The notes below the pieces were generated by a model. It was not told the DNA's origin, ran no database searches, and worked only from the letters and a program-made list of their open reading frames with translations. The position numbers were made by a program, and so were the translations under genes. A DNA stretch of 61,689 bases from an uncultured Dorea sp. (GTDB taxonomy: Bacteria > Bacillota > Clostridia > Lachnospirales > Lachnospiraceae), in NCBI GenBank assembly GCA_945870325.1, contig CAMBRQ010000013.1, positions 1 through 61,689 on the forward strand, written 5' to 3'. This document shows, piece by piece, positions 8,889 through 17,100 of this stretch (positions are counted from its first letter, which is position 1; each line of letters starts with the position of its first letter).

Positions 8889-9899
8889 ATGAAAGTGACA
8901 ATTTATTTAGGACAGGAAAATGTAGAAGTTCGGGAATTACCAGATCCCGTTTGCGGCGATAATGATGTGATTATTCAAAACATTTATTCCAGTATCTGTG
9001 GAACTGATGTGGCAGTTTATGTGAAAGGTCCGAACACAGGTCATCGAATCAAGGTGGGAGGTGAGTTTGGACATGAAACCGTTTCCCGTGTCGTGGAAGT
9101 AGGTAAGAATGTAACCGGATTTAAGGTGGGAGAGCGTGTTTATCCATACCCCCGCAATGCGAAAAATGATACGAAACGTGCAGGTACGATTGGCGGATTT
9201 TCAGAGTATATTCTTGTGCCGGAAGCCAGGCGTGACCATTCTCTTTATGCCGTCCCGGAGGAAATATCAGATCGGCTGGCATGTTTGATTGAACCTTTTA
9301 CAGTAGGATGCCGCGCTGCCCGCCGTGGACAGCCGCAAAAGGGAGAGAGTGCCGTAGTGTTTGGCTGCGGAACGATTGGCATTGCTGCCGCTGTTGCTTT
9401 GAAATATTTCGGAATGGATAAGGTTATGCTTTGTGATGTATCGGATTTCCGCTTGGGGATTGCAGAGGAGTTGGGATTTGCTGTTTGCAACACGGGAAAA
9501 GAGGATTTTGTGGAAAGGGCAGCGGAATACTTTGGAACTGCCCCTTCTCTGACCGGCATGGTACCAAATATTGATTGCTGGATTGATGCTGCAGGTGCGG
9601 AAAACATTCTGGATTCTTTCATGCAGCATGGAAAGATCATTAGTCGTTTCGTAGCAGTGGCTGTGAACAATAAACCACGCCAGCTTGATCTTCTGCATAT
9701 GACTTATGCACAAAAAAGCATTATTGGATCTGGCGGTTATTTCCCAGAAGATGTGCGGGATGTTATGGCAATCATGGCAAGTGGAAAATGGAATCTGGAA
9801 TCTATTATTACACAGGAATTTCCGTTGGAGCAGATCTCCGAGGCGATTCAGACTGCGGCAGATCCGGATAGGGCTTTTAACGTGACGATTAAGTTTTAG
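8889..9899 (+). CDS. Zinc-type alcohol dehydrogenase-like (MDR) oxidoreductase
   Basis: 336 residues of the medium-chain dehydrogenase fold. Catalytic zinc ligands appear as SICGTD (Cys about 37) and GHE, with an NAD(P)-binding Rossmann segment (VVFGCGTIGIAAAVAL). The usual structural-zinc loop with four Cys is missing between GHE and the Rossmann domain; that stretch reads PYPRNAKNDTKRAG instead, so this belongs to the MDR branches with only catalytic zinc. The start at 8889 is preferred to 8883 because AGGAGG then sits 7 bases away. It is co-transcribed with the MarR and MFS genes. The substrate is unknown. Confidence 0.85.
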   Translation: MKVTIYLGQENVEVRELPDPVCGDNDVIIQNIYSSICGTDVAVYVKGPNTGHRIKVGGEFGHETVSRVVEVGKNVTGFKVGERVYPYPRNAKNDTKRAGTIGGFSEYILVPEARRDHSLYAVPEEISDRLACLIEPFTVGCRAARRGQPQKGESAVVFGCGTIGIAAAVALKYFGMDKVMLCDVSDFRLGIAEELGFAVCNTGKEDFVERAAEYFGTAPSLTGMVPNIDCWIDAAGAENILDSFMQHGKIISRFVAVAVNNKPRQLDLLHMTYAQKSIIGSGGYFPEDVRDVMAIMASGKWNLESIITQEFPLEQISEAIQTAADPDRAFNVTIKF

Positions 9900-9936
9900 A
9901 TTGCCAAAAAGTATGATACAGATTGGAGGAATAAAC

Positions 9937-11307
9937 TTGGAAAACAATACAATCTCGCCAAAGCAGCGAACGGGTATTTTTCTTACTTTGATTGTTGGAA
10001 CTTTTGTTACAGCGATGTCTACTACGGTTACGGCAAATATGATTCCGAACTTTACGGAATATTTTGGGGTGTCTGCCAATCTCGCTCAATGGCTGACAAG
10101 CGGTGCAACATTAATATCAGGAATTATTATTCCTGTTACGGCATTTCTGCTTAAGAAGGTGCCGAACAAGATTTATTTTTTTGCGACAATGTTAGCATAT
10201 ACGTTGGGTTCTCTATTTGCATTTTTGGCGCAGGCTTTCCCGGTATTGCTTGTCAGTCGTTTGGTTCAGGCAGTTGGATGCGGCATGATGATTCCTTTCG
10301 GGCAGATTATGCTTTTGAATCTCTATCCAGCTGAGAAGCACGGAAGGGTTATGGCGGCATTTTCCATGGCGTCTATGGTATCTACTGTGGTAGGTCCGAC
10401 TTATGCGGGGCTGATGCTGGAAGCAGTCGGGTGGCGCGGTGTGTTTGCGTCCTTGTTTGTGTTTGGACTTGTGCTCATTGTTGTTGGAAGTATCTTTATG
10501 AAAAATATCATCCCGCGGACAGATGCCGAATTAAATGTAGGTTATGTTCTTCTTTCGGCTGTCGGCTTTACCACTCTGCTAATTGGTGTCAGCAACATGG
10601 GAAGCGGTTCAGTTCTGAAACTAACAAGTGGCGGACTGATGTTGATAGGTGTTATTTCCCTTGCTATATTTTCGAGGCTTCAGCTTACCTCAAAAAAGCC
10701 GATGTTGAATCTGCGAGTATTTAAAAAAGCTTCTTTTCTGATTGCAGTTGTAATCAGCATTTGTCTGTATTTGATTGCCATGGGAACGGGAGTGATTCTG
10801 CCGATTTTTACAAAATCTATCTGTGGCTTCTCTGATTCGGCTTATGGATATGCAACGCTTGTTGGATCAATTCTGGCCGTATTTACGACGCTGTATGCAG
10901 GCAGAATCTATGATAAAATGGGGATTAAGCCTATGTTTTTCGCTGGTATTATTCTATTTGCAGTATACTCTGTCATGGGAATCTGCTTCTCGGAAAATAC
11001 AGGAATTATATACATTGCAGTAACCTTTGCACTTCAGACGATTGCGATGTCTGTGTTGAATTCCCCTGCTACGACTATGGCGCTTAGCAAACTTACCGGA
11101 AATATCCGTATAGACGGAAGCGCGGTTTTCAACACGATACGTCAGATTTCCAGTTCATTGGCATCTACGCTTTCGGTATTGATTTATACATTGGCAGGAA
11201 GTGATATCAATGCGATTCATATTGTATATGTATATTATGGAATCGTAACGGTTGCTATTATTGTATCTGTCTTGTTGTATCTGAAGGCGGTATCGAAGTT
11301 GGAATAG
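9937..11307 (+). CDS. MFS transporter, DHA2/EmrB-like drug exporter
   Basis: 456 residues with about 14 hydrophobic segments, the count typical of the DHA2 drug:H+ antiporters, and the motif-C-like stretch VVGPTYAGLMLE. A TTG start at 9937 is preferred to the TTG at 9901: GGAGG stands 7 bases before 9937 and nothing suitable precedes 9901. It is the third gene of the MarR module, so export of the compound sensed by MarR is a reasonable guess. The substrate cannot be read from sequence. Confidence 0.85.
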   Translation: MENNTISPKQRTGIFLTLIVGTFVTAMSTTVTANMIPNFTEYFGVSANLAQWLTSGATLISGIIIPVTAFLLKKVPNKIYFFATMLAYTLGSLFAFLAQAFPVLLVSRLVQAVGCGMMIPFGQIMLLNLYPAEKHGRVMAAFSMASMVSTVVGPTYAGLMLEAVGWRGVFASLFVFGLVLIVVGSIFMKNIIPRTDAELNVGYVLLSAVGFTTLLIGVSNMGSGSVLKLTSGGLMLIGVISLAIFSRLQLTSKKPMLNLRVFKKASFLIAVVISICLYLIAMGTGVILPIFTKSICGFSDSAYGYATLVGSILAVFTTLYAGRIYDKMGIKPMFFAGIILFAVYSVMGICFSENTGIIYIAVTFALQTIAMSVLNSPATTMALSKLTGNIRIDGSAVFNTIRQISSSLASTLSVLIYTLAGSDINAIHIVYVYYGIVTVAIIVSVLLYLKAVSKLE

Positions 11308-11325
11308 TTGTATTAGCCTACGGCT

Positions 11326-11358
11326 AAGTGCATTTGTCTCACGGCAGGTGCGCTTTTT
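11326..11358 (+). terminator. Probable terminator after the MFS gene
   Basis: AAGTGCA pairs with TGCGCTT (one T-G pair) across a 16-base loop and is followed by TTTT. A short perfect hairpin TTAGCC-TAC-GGCTAA (11313-11327) lies just before it. Moderately convincing. Confidence 0.5.
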
Positions 11359-11368
11359 GTTGCCATAG

Positions 11369-11393
11369 CATCCGGAGGGAACTGTCAGTGGCA
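11369..11393 (+). repeat. 25-base dispersed motif, copy A
   Basis: Begins CATCCG, contains GGGAACTG, ends CAGTGGCA. It matches 33836-33860 at 23 of 25 positions, 22 kb away. Not part of any gene here. Confidence 0.6.
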
Positions 11394-11609
11394 TCGAGAA
11401 TATGCAAATTAATAAAACTCAAACAAAAGTCAAACATTGTGTAAATAATCATGCGATATTCTTCAAGAACTTATGTTGAGCCTTCACTTTTCGACAGATT
11501 AAATCGATACGTAGTTGTGTACAAAGCAAGTGTTTTTCCTAATATTCAATTGTCAAACTCCCGTGTGGGAGAGTCTTCATTTTCTATGCGTAAAAGGCAT
11601 GAAGAACCA

Positions 11610-11637
11610 TTCAACCTAAGTATTAGACATATATGAT
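11610..11637 (+). promoter_or_regulatory. Promoter of the cupin gene
   Basis: TTCAAC, 16-base spacer, TATGAT. Both elements are conserved in the left copy of the locus. Confidence 0.45.
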
Positions 11638-11708
11638 ATATTAGGAATATAATATCAACAGAAAGAAAAAAATCCATTATACACTATATTTTCAGGAGGT
11701 ATCAGATT

Positions 11709-12137
11709 ATGAGTATAGAACAGATAAAACAGGATTTGGGCGGTGGCGCCGTATTTGACATGGGCGAGGTTAATCCATATGGACAGTTCTTCGTAGGAGA
11801 AAGTTATCTGAAGATGCTGACGACAGAAGGAGTTGGTGTAGGAAACGTAACGTTCGAACCAGGCTGCCGTAACAACTGGCACGTCCATCATGCTAAATCA
11901 GGCGGCGGACAGATCCTTCTGGTAACCGGTGGAAGAGGCTGGTATCAGGAATGGGGCAAACCGGCGCAGGAATTGCACGCAGGTGATGTCGTAAATATCC
12001 CATCAGGTGTGAAACATTGGCACGGCGCAGCAGGAGACAGTTGGTTCCAGCATCTTGCAATTGAGGTTCCGGGGGAAGAGACGAAAACGGAATGGTGCGA
12101 ATCTGTGTCTGATGAGGACTATGGGAAATTGTTGTAA
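11709..12137 (+). CDS. Small cupin-domain protein
   Basis: 142 residues, a single double-stranded beta-helix domain. Cupin motif 1 is seen as NNWHVHHAKSGGGQ (metal ligands from HxHH, with Gln where Glu is usual) and motif 2 as GDVVNIPSGVKHWHG (His ligand). AGGAGG ribosome site 8 bases upstream of ATG. Small cupins of this kind often sit near carboxymuconolactone-decarboxylase-like or oxidoreductase genes; the reaction is unknown. A mutilated duplicate lies 3.9 kb upstream on the other side of the MarR module. Confidence 0.85.
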   Translation: MSIEQIKQDLGGGAVFDMGEVNPYGQFFVGESYLKMLTTEGVGVGNVTFEPGCRNNWHVHHAKSGGGQILLVTGGRGWYQEWGKPAQELHAGDVVNIPSGVKHWHGAAGDSWFQHLAIEVPGEETKTEWCESVSDEDYGKLL

Positions 12138-12194
12138 ACTATTGGCATATTATGAAAAAAATGAAGAATTAAGATCGAACGTCTAATGAACAGA

Positions 12195-12225
12195 AGCAGG
12201 TGAACCGTATGTTTACCTGCTTTTC
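12195..12225 (+). terminator. Terminator of the cupin gene
   Basis: AGCAGGTGAA / TTTACCTGCT stem followed by TTTTCT; identical in the left copy. Confidence 0.8.
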
Positions 12226-12258
12226 TGCATATACGAAAGTAGTATAAAAACCCCCCCC

Positions 12259-12287
12259 TTGAAAAAGAACGTATGTTCTGATAAAAT
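12259..12287 (+). promoter_or_regulatory. SOS-controlled promoter with LexA box
   Basis: TTGAAA (12259-12264), 17-base spacer, TAAAAT (12282-12287). The spacer holds GAACGTATGTTC (12267-12278), an exact GAAC-N4-GTTC LexA/DinR box of Gram-positive type. A run of eight C (12251-12258) abuts the -35 element. Confidence 0.85.
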
Positions 12288-12330
12288 ATTTATATAGAAA
12301 GTTATAAGTTTGAATAGAAGGTGAGACCAA

Positions 12331-13596
12331 GTGGAGAATCGTACCTATATATGTATAGATTTAAAGTCATTCTACGCATCTGTAGAATGTGTGGAACGCA
12401 GAATGAATCCTATGACAACGAATCTTGTAGTTGCAGATCCGGAGCGTACAGAGAAGACAATCTGCCTTGCGGTATCACCTGCCATGAAAGCAAAAGGAGT
12501 TCCAGGCAGATGCCGGGTATTCCAGATTCCGAAGAATATGGAATATATTATGGCGCCGCCGAGAATGCAGTTATATATTGATTATTCAGCGAATATCTAT
12601 GCTATTTATTTAAAATACATTGCAAAAGAAGATATCCATGTTTATTCGATTGACGAGGTGTTCATGGATGTGACGGATTATCTTGCCATGTATCAGATGA
12701 CGGCAAAGGAATTAAGTATAAGAATTATGGAGGATGTCCTGCAATCGACTGGCATTACGGCAACCTGCGGAATCGGGACGAATCTGTATCTTGCCAAGAT
12801 AGCCCTGGATATCACTGCCAAGCATGTGGAGGATCATATTGGTATACTGGATGAAGAGACCTACAGGAAAAGTCTGTGGAATCACAAGCCTCTTACGGAT
12901 TTTTGGAGAATAGGAGCAGGTATCGCCAGGCGGTTAGAGCAAGTAGGAATCCATACAATGGGTGAAATCGCCCAGGCGGAGGAAGCACTTTTATATAAAT
13001 TATTCGGAATTGATGCAGAACTTTTGATTGATCATGCCTGGGGAAGAGAGACTACGACGATGGCAGATATTAAAGCATATAAGCCAAAGGAGAATTCTAT
13101 CTCCAGTGGTCAGGTATTAGGGTGTGATTATTCATATGAGAAAGGAAGATTAGTTGTGAAAGAGATGGTGGATCTGCTTTGTCTGGAGTTGGTTGATAAG
13201 GGGCTGGTTACGGATTCCATTACACTTTATGTTGGGTATTCCAATCGGATTGATAAGAAGCCGGTGCATGGAACGGCGACAATGTCGGTTACAACAAGTT
13301 CGGCGAAGAGGATTATCTCGTATGCAATGGAATTATATGAACGAATTGTAGACAGGTATGCGCCAATCCACCGGGTGAATCTGTCATTTAATCATGTAAT
13401 GGATGAGAGGTATCAACAGTATGATCTGTTTACAGATCCGGCAGAGATGGAGCGGGAGCACCGGATGCAGAAAGCCATGCTGGATATCAAAGAGAAGTTT
13501 GGGAAAAATGCAATCCTTAAGGGAATGAATCTGCAGGAGGGCGCAACAACGGTGGAGAGAAATCGTCAGATTGGAGGACATAAAAGTGGTGTATAA
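12331..13596 (+). CDS. Y-family (UmuC/DinB-type) translesion DNA polymerase
   Basis: 421 residues. The catalytic acidic residues are visible as CIDLKSFYASVE (D10) and YSIDEVFMD (D108, E109), followed by helix-hairpin-helix and little-finger regions. The length and YolD partner place it with the UvrX/UmuC-like Gram-positive branch. GTG start at 12331, preceded by AAGGTGAG. Expression is predicted to be DNA-damage induced from the LexA box upstream. The stop overlaps the start region of a YolD-like gene, so the two are translationally coupled. Function: error-prone synthesis past lesions. Confidence 0.92.
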   Translation: MENRTYICIDLKSFYASVECVERRMNPMTTNLVVADPERTEKTICLAVSPAMKAKGVPGRCRVFQIPKNMEYIMAPPRMQLYIDYSANIYAIYLKYIAKEDIHVYSIDEVFMDVTDYLAMYQMTAKELSIRIMEDVLQSTGITATCGIGTNLYLAKIALDITAKHVEDHIGILDEETYRKSLWNHKPLTDFWRIGAGIARRLEQVGIHTMGEIAQAEEALLYKLFGIDAELLIDHAWGRETTTMADIKAYKPKENSISSGQVLGCDYSYEKGRLVVKEMVDLLCLELVDKGLVTDSITLYVGYSNRIDKKPVHGTATMSVTTSSAKRIISYAMELYERIVDRYAPIHRVNLSFNHVMDERYQQYDLFTDPAEMEREHRMQKAMLDIKEKFGKNAILKGMNLQEGATTVERNRQIGGHKSGV

Positions 13597-13903
13597 GATG
13601 AGCCGGGAAGATCGGGCGAAGCAATTCATGCCGTTTGCTGCATTAAAGGGATATCCGGATGCACTTCGCAAGAAAGAGAAGATCGTGGTGCCGAAAGTGG
13701 AGTTCTCAGAAGAGTATCAGGAAGAACTGGACAGAAAGTTACGTCAGGTGAAGAAAAATGATATCGTAACAGTGGTGTATTATTGTAAAGATGAATATCT
13801 GAAACTGACGGGGATGGTGTCAAGAATTGATGATACGGCAAGGATTCTGAAGATTGTGAATACAAAGATATCATTTGAGGATCTTTATGATATTGTAAAA
13901 TAA
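13586..13903 (+). CDS. YolD-like protein, partner of the Y-family polymerase
   Basis: About 105 residues. DRAKQFMPFAALKGYPDALR is the characteristic N-terminal block of the YolD family in Clostridia. The GTG at 13586 is chosen as start because GGAGG lies 8 bases upstream and overlaps the polymerase end; ATG 13598 is an alternative. YolD proteins are found next to UvrX/UmuC polymerases and are thought to act as UmuD-like accessories; direct biochemical proof is limited. Co-induced by SOS through the shared promoter. Confidence 0.85.
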   Translation: MVYKMSREDRAKQFMPFAALKGYPDALRKKEKIVVPKVEFSEEYQEELDRKLRQVKKNDIVTVVYYCKDEYLKLTGMVSRIDDTARILKIVNTKISFEDLYDIVK

Positions 13904-13904
13904 T

Positions 13905-13936
13905 AGGCAGTTGGCTCTATAACGGAATAACTGCCT
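13905..13936 (+). terminator. Terminator of the SOS operon
   Basis: AGGCAGTT / AACTGCCT perfect 8-pair stem with a 16-base loop, followed by GTTG rather than a long T run, so it may be weak. Confidence 0.55.
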
Positions 13937-14014
13937 GTTGAACTGGTGTCGGGCTTGCTTCCTGCGGACCTGCGAAGGTGTTGCATTAAAATGCGTGGAG
14001 AACATAGAATCTAT

Positions 14015-14043
14015 CTGCAATATGCTGGATATGTTATTATAAT
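14015..14043 (+). promoter_or_regulatory. Possible promoter of the xylosidase gene
   Basis: CTGCAA, 17-base spacer, consensus TATAAT (14038-14043). The -10 is good, the -35 poor. Confidence 0.4.
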
Positions 14044-14068
14044 GGTGTGAAAAGTGGAGGGAAAGAGT

Positions 14069-15706
14069 ATGATTCAGAATCCAATATTTAAAGGATTTAA
14101 TCCGGATCCCTGTATTTGTAGAAAAGGGGAGGATTATTATGTGGCAGTTTCAACGTTTGAATGGTTTCCGGGAATTCCGGTCTATCACTCTAAGGATTTG
14201 AAAAGCTGGGAATTATATACCCATGTATTGACGGATGATGAAGAGGTAGATCTGAAGAAACTGCCAAGTGCAAAGGGAATCTGGGCGCCGTGCCTGACAT
14301 ACTGTGAGGCAGAAGACTTGTTCTATGTGGTATATGGAGTGATGAACTCTATGAACGCAAGATATTTCGATGTGGATAATTACCTGATTACGGCGAAAGA
14401 TATCAGAGGTCCATGGAGTGATCCGGTATATCTGCATTCGTCTGGATTCGATGCATCGATATTTCATGATGATAATGGGAAGAAGTATGTAGTTTCTCTG
14501 GAATGGGAGACGAGAGAAGGATATGAGAAGCCGGGTGCTATCTGCATGGCAGAGTATTCGCCGGAGAAGAAGGAGATTGTCGGCTATCCTAAGAGAATAT
14601 GGAGAGGTGGCACGGATCGTGGCTGTATTGAGGCACCTCATCTGACAAAAAGAGGTGAGTATTATTATATCATGTGTGCGGAAGGCGGCACCGGATATAA
14701 TCATTGTGTGACGATGGGGCGTTCTAAGAATGTGTGGGGACCATATGAGAAAGATCCGAAGAATCCGATCGTGACCAGTGTTCCGGGAGAATCCTATGAG
14801 CGTCAGGATCCAGATCATCTGAAACCGAAGTATTACAATCCCGAATCTGTTTTACAGAAATCCGGGCATGGAAGTTATGTGGAACTTACCACGGGAGAAG
14901 TCTATCTGGTACATCTCTGCGCCAGACCATTTGTGCCGGAACTTCGGTGTACTCTTGGAAGGGAGACATCCATTCAGAAAATGATGTGGACAGAAGACGG
15001 ATGGCTTCATATGGCGGATGGAAGTAACTTGGCAAAGATGGAAGTAGAGGAGAGTTCACTGCCGGAAGTGTCGATGCCACAGGTGTCGGATTATGATGAT
15101 TTTGACGCAGAAGAGTTAGGAAACTTCTATTATGCGCCTCGCATTATGCCACAGCGTTTTGCAGATGTGAAGGCAAGACCGGGGTATGTAAGAATCCGGG
15201 GGCAGGAATCCAGGACTTCGCTGAACAAGGTGAGTATCCTTGCGCGGAAACTGACCAGCGTGTATGCAAGGATTACCACGAAGATGGAGTTCGTCCCGGA
15301 GGTTCACCAGCACAGTGCCGGATTGATCTTGTATTATGATAATATGAATTATATTAATCTGAGGAAATATTACAGTGAGACACTGGGGCAGAGCGCGCTG
15401 TCCATCATTCATCTGGAAAATGGGGAGAAGACAGAATTCTTGAATACAAGGATTCCTGTGGCAGATAGACCGATCTATCTGCGGCTCTATATAGAAGGCA
15501 GGAAGTCTTGGTTCGAGTGGAGTTATGACAACGAGAATTATGAGAAGATCGGGCGTATGTTCGATACTACGAAGTTCTCGGATGAGTATTGCAAATACGG
15601 GGAGTTCACGGGAACAATGGTGGGACTTACCTGCGCGGATCGGGTAAAGCATCAGCATTATGCAGACTTTGATTTCTTTGAGTATATTGCAGATGAGGAT
15701 GCTTAG
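14069..15706 (+). CDS. GH43 beta-xylosidase
   Basis: 545 residues, the size of GH43 xylan beta-1,4-xylosidases. N-terminal five-bladed propeller with catalytic base D13 (FNPDPCIC), pKa-modulating D128 (GFDAS) and general acid E188 (GCIEAPH). The C-terminal 190 residues form the beta-sandwich domain usual in this subfamily. No signal peptide, so it acts inside the cell on imported xylo-oligosaccharides. The start at 14069 (GGAGGG 9 bases upstream) is preferred to 14054. No xylose transport genes adjoin it; a decayed MATE gene follows directly. Confidence 0.92.
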   Translation: MIQNPIFKGFNPDPCICRKGEDYYVAVSTFEWFPGIPVYHSKDLKSWELYTHVLTDDEEVDLKKLPSAKGIWAPCLTYCEAEDLFYVVYGVMNSMNARYFDVDNYLITAKDIRGPWSDPVYLHSSGFDASIFHDDNGKKYVVSLEWETREGYEKPGAICMAEYSPEKKEIVGYPKRIWRGGTDRGCIEAPHLTKRGEYYYIMCAEGGTGYNHCVTMGRSKNVWGPYEKDPKNPIVTSVPGESYERQDPDHLKPKYYNPESVLQKSGHGSYVELTTGEVYLVHLCARPFVPELRCTLGRETSIQKMMWTEDGWLHMADGSNLAKMEVEESSLPEVSMPQVSDYDDFDAEELGNFYYAPRIMPQRFADVKARPGYVRIRGQESRTSLNKVSILARKLTSVYARITTKMEFVPEVHQHSAGLILYYDNMNYINLRKYYSETLGQSALSIIHLENGEKTEFLNTRIPVADRPIYLRLYIEGRKSWFEWSYDNENYEKIGRMFDTTKFSDEYCKYGEFTGTMVGLTCADRVKHQHYADFDFFEYIADEDA

Positions 15707-15708
15707 GT

Positions 15709-15973
15709 GGCACTTATCAGATTGCGGCAAATGGAGTGGCGCAGAGTATCTGGTCTTTGGCTGCTTTGGCCGGAGTTGCTATGGGTCCAGTGTTCATCAC
15801 GGTGATTGGGCAGTGTATGGGAAAGAAGGACCTAGGGGCGGCGGAGTATGATTGTTCTTCATATGGAGATCATCGGTATTGTTGTTGCGATGGTCTGTGA
15901 CTGGATGATTCGTGCAGTAATCTTTATCTGGCTGCAGAAGTCCGGGAAATGGCAAAAGTTTCAAGTGATTTAA
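15709..15973 (+). pseudogene. MATE efflux transporter remnant
   Basis: The first part reads GTYQIAANGVAQSIWSLAAL and AMGPVFITVIGQCMGKKD, typical internal MATE sequence. After about 15850 the frame shifts and resumes with WMIRAVIFIWLQKSGKWQKFQVI, typical of the MATE C-terminus. The N-terminal half and the section between the two pieces are missing. It abuts the xylosidase stop, so the deletion that removed its start also placed it there. Confidence 0.8.
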
Positions 15974-16068
15974 GTCTGTTCCTGCTCAATGAAAAGATAG
16001 TCACTAAAATACTATAAGGCATCTTAATACAAGTGAAAAGCAAAGTCAGTAGTTACAAAATATAAAAG

Positions 16069-16125
16069 TTGCAATTCTATGAGAAATGGTTTATTATGAA
16101 ACTATAATAATACGAGTTATAATAC
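16069..16125 (+). promoter_or_regulatory. Promoter and operator of the frl regulator gene
   Basis: TTGCAA (16069-16074), 17-base spacer, TATTAT (16092-16097). ACGAGTTATAATAC (16112-16125) sits at about +8 to +20 and recurs, slightly shortened, at 16910 and 17067, marking it as the likely binding site of the GntR regulator. Confidence 0.55.
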
Positions 16126-16143
16126 GAGTTTGGAGGAGTGGTT

Positions 16144-16872
16144 ATGTGTGCAATTGAGAAAACGAACTCGACACCATTGTATTTGCAACTGAAGAATAAG
16201 ATTAAAAAAGAAATTCGTTCGGGAATTCTGAAGCCTGGGGACAGGATTCCTTCAGAGACTCAGTTACAGAAGGAGTATGGAATGAGTCGTGTAACAGTCC
16301 GTAATGCTATGGCAGAATTGGAAGTGGAGGGGTATATTATCAAAGTTCAGGGGAAGGGGAGTTTTGTTGCCCAGTCAGATATGTTAAGGCTTCCAATCGG
16401 CGTTACCAGTTTTACGGAGGATGCCAAGATGCAGGGAATTGATTTCCAGTCAAGTGTGTTGGAGGTGGGACTTAAGAATGAGGTTTCCGAGATGGATAAA
16501 GAATTCTTTGGTCTACAGGAAGGGGAGCCGGTTATGTGTGTAAAGCGGATTCGCTGTGCGAATGGAGTGCCGCTGGTCATAGAGGAGAATCATTTGTCGG
16601 CGAGTCTGCAAGGGTTGGAACAGGAAGATCTGACGAAGTCTCTGTATGATATACTGATTAATAAATATCACATGATTCCTTCTAATAAGGGGAGAAGAAG
16701 TGTGAAGATTATCTTTGCTACGGAGGAGGTTGCTGATCGGCTGCAACTTTCGGTGGGAACACCGGTGATTGAATCAGAGATGTGTGTTTATGATATGAAT
16801 GGAGATCCAATTCATACAGTAAAGGACATTGTAAGAGGAGATAATGATAGATTTATGAAATGGTATGTATAA
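16144..16872 (+). CDS. frlR: GntR/HutC-family regulator, FrlR-like
   Basis: 242 residues: N-terminal GntR winged helix (LPSE-type box IPSETQLQKEYGMSRVTVRNAM) and C-terminal UTRA ligand-binding domain, the HutC layout. The ATG at 16144 is chosen (GGAGG about 8 bases upstream) over GTG 16138. It directly precedes the fructosamine operon, as frlR accompanies frlBONMD in Bacillus subtilis; the gene name rests on that context. UTRA domains usually bind phosphosugars, so a 6-phosphofructosamine is a likely inducer. Confidence 0.82.
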   Translation: MCAIEKTNSTPLYLQLKNKIKKEIRSGILKPGDRIPSETQLQKEYGMSRVTVRNAMAELEVEGYIIKVQGKGSFVAQSDMLRLPIGVTSFTEDAKMQGIDFQSSVLEVGLKNEVSEMDKEFFGLQEGEPVMCVKRIRCANGVPLVIEENHLSASLQGLEQEDLTKSLYDILINKYHMIPSNKGRRSVKIIFATEEVADRLQLSVGTPVIESEMCVYDMNGDPIHTVKDIVRGDNDRFMKWYV

Positions 16873-16909
16873 AGAATGTAATAGAACAAAGTGAAAAAGA
16901 AAAATAGAT

Positions 16910-16921
16910 ACGGGTTAATAC
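16910..16921 (+). promoter_or_regulatory. Candidate FrlR site between regulator and operon
   Basis: ACGGGTTAATAC, one base different from the ACGAGTTAATAC at 17067. It lies immediately before the terminator hairpin. Confidence 0.4.
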
Positions 16922-16924
16922 GAC

Positions 16925-16966
16925 TGCAAAAAGAGATGCTTTCTATGGAGGCGTCTCTTTTTTGCA
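16925..16966 (+). terminator. Terminator of the frl regulator gene
   Basis: AAAAAGAGATGC / GCGTCTCTTTTT stem with one T-G pair, followed by a T run; symmetrical enough to work both ways. Confidence 0.8.
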
Positions 16967-17028
16967 CAAAAAAGTAAATGAAAAATTGTAAAAAAATAAC
17001 TAAAAATATTTTTTGAAATCAAAATATA

Positions 17029-17078
17029 TTGACAATAATGCACTCTGTGGATATAATCGTTATAAGACGAGTTAATAC
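17029..17078 (+). promoter_or_regulatory. frl operon promoter with operator
   Basis: Consensus TTGACA (17029-17034), 17-base spacer, TATAAT (17052-17057), then ACGAGTTAATAC (17067-17078) at about +3 to +15, where a bound repressor would block transcription. Confidence 0.75.
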
Positions 17079-17100
17079 AAGATGAGGTGAGATTATTAAA

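Larger units (their letters stand above)
11580..12225 (+). repeat. Right (intact) copy of the duplicated cupin locus
   Basis: Full-length version of the 7707-8110 repeat: leader, promoter, cupin gene and terminator. High identity with the left copy outside its two deletions points to a fairly recent duplication. Confidence 0.85.

Noticed and set aside
13937-14060. Possible riboswitch before the xylosidase gene
   Set aside because: Apart from the SOS-operon hairpin there is only a short TGCATT/ATGC-type repeat; no known aptamer pattern was seen.
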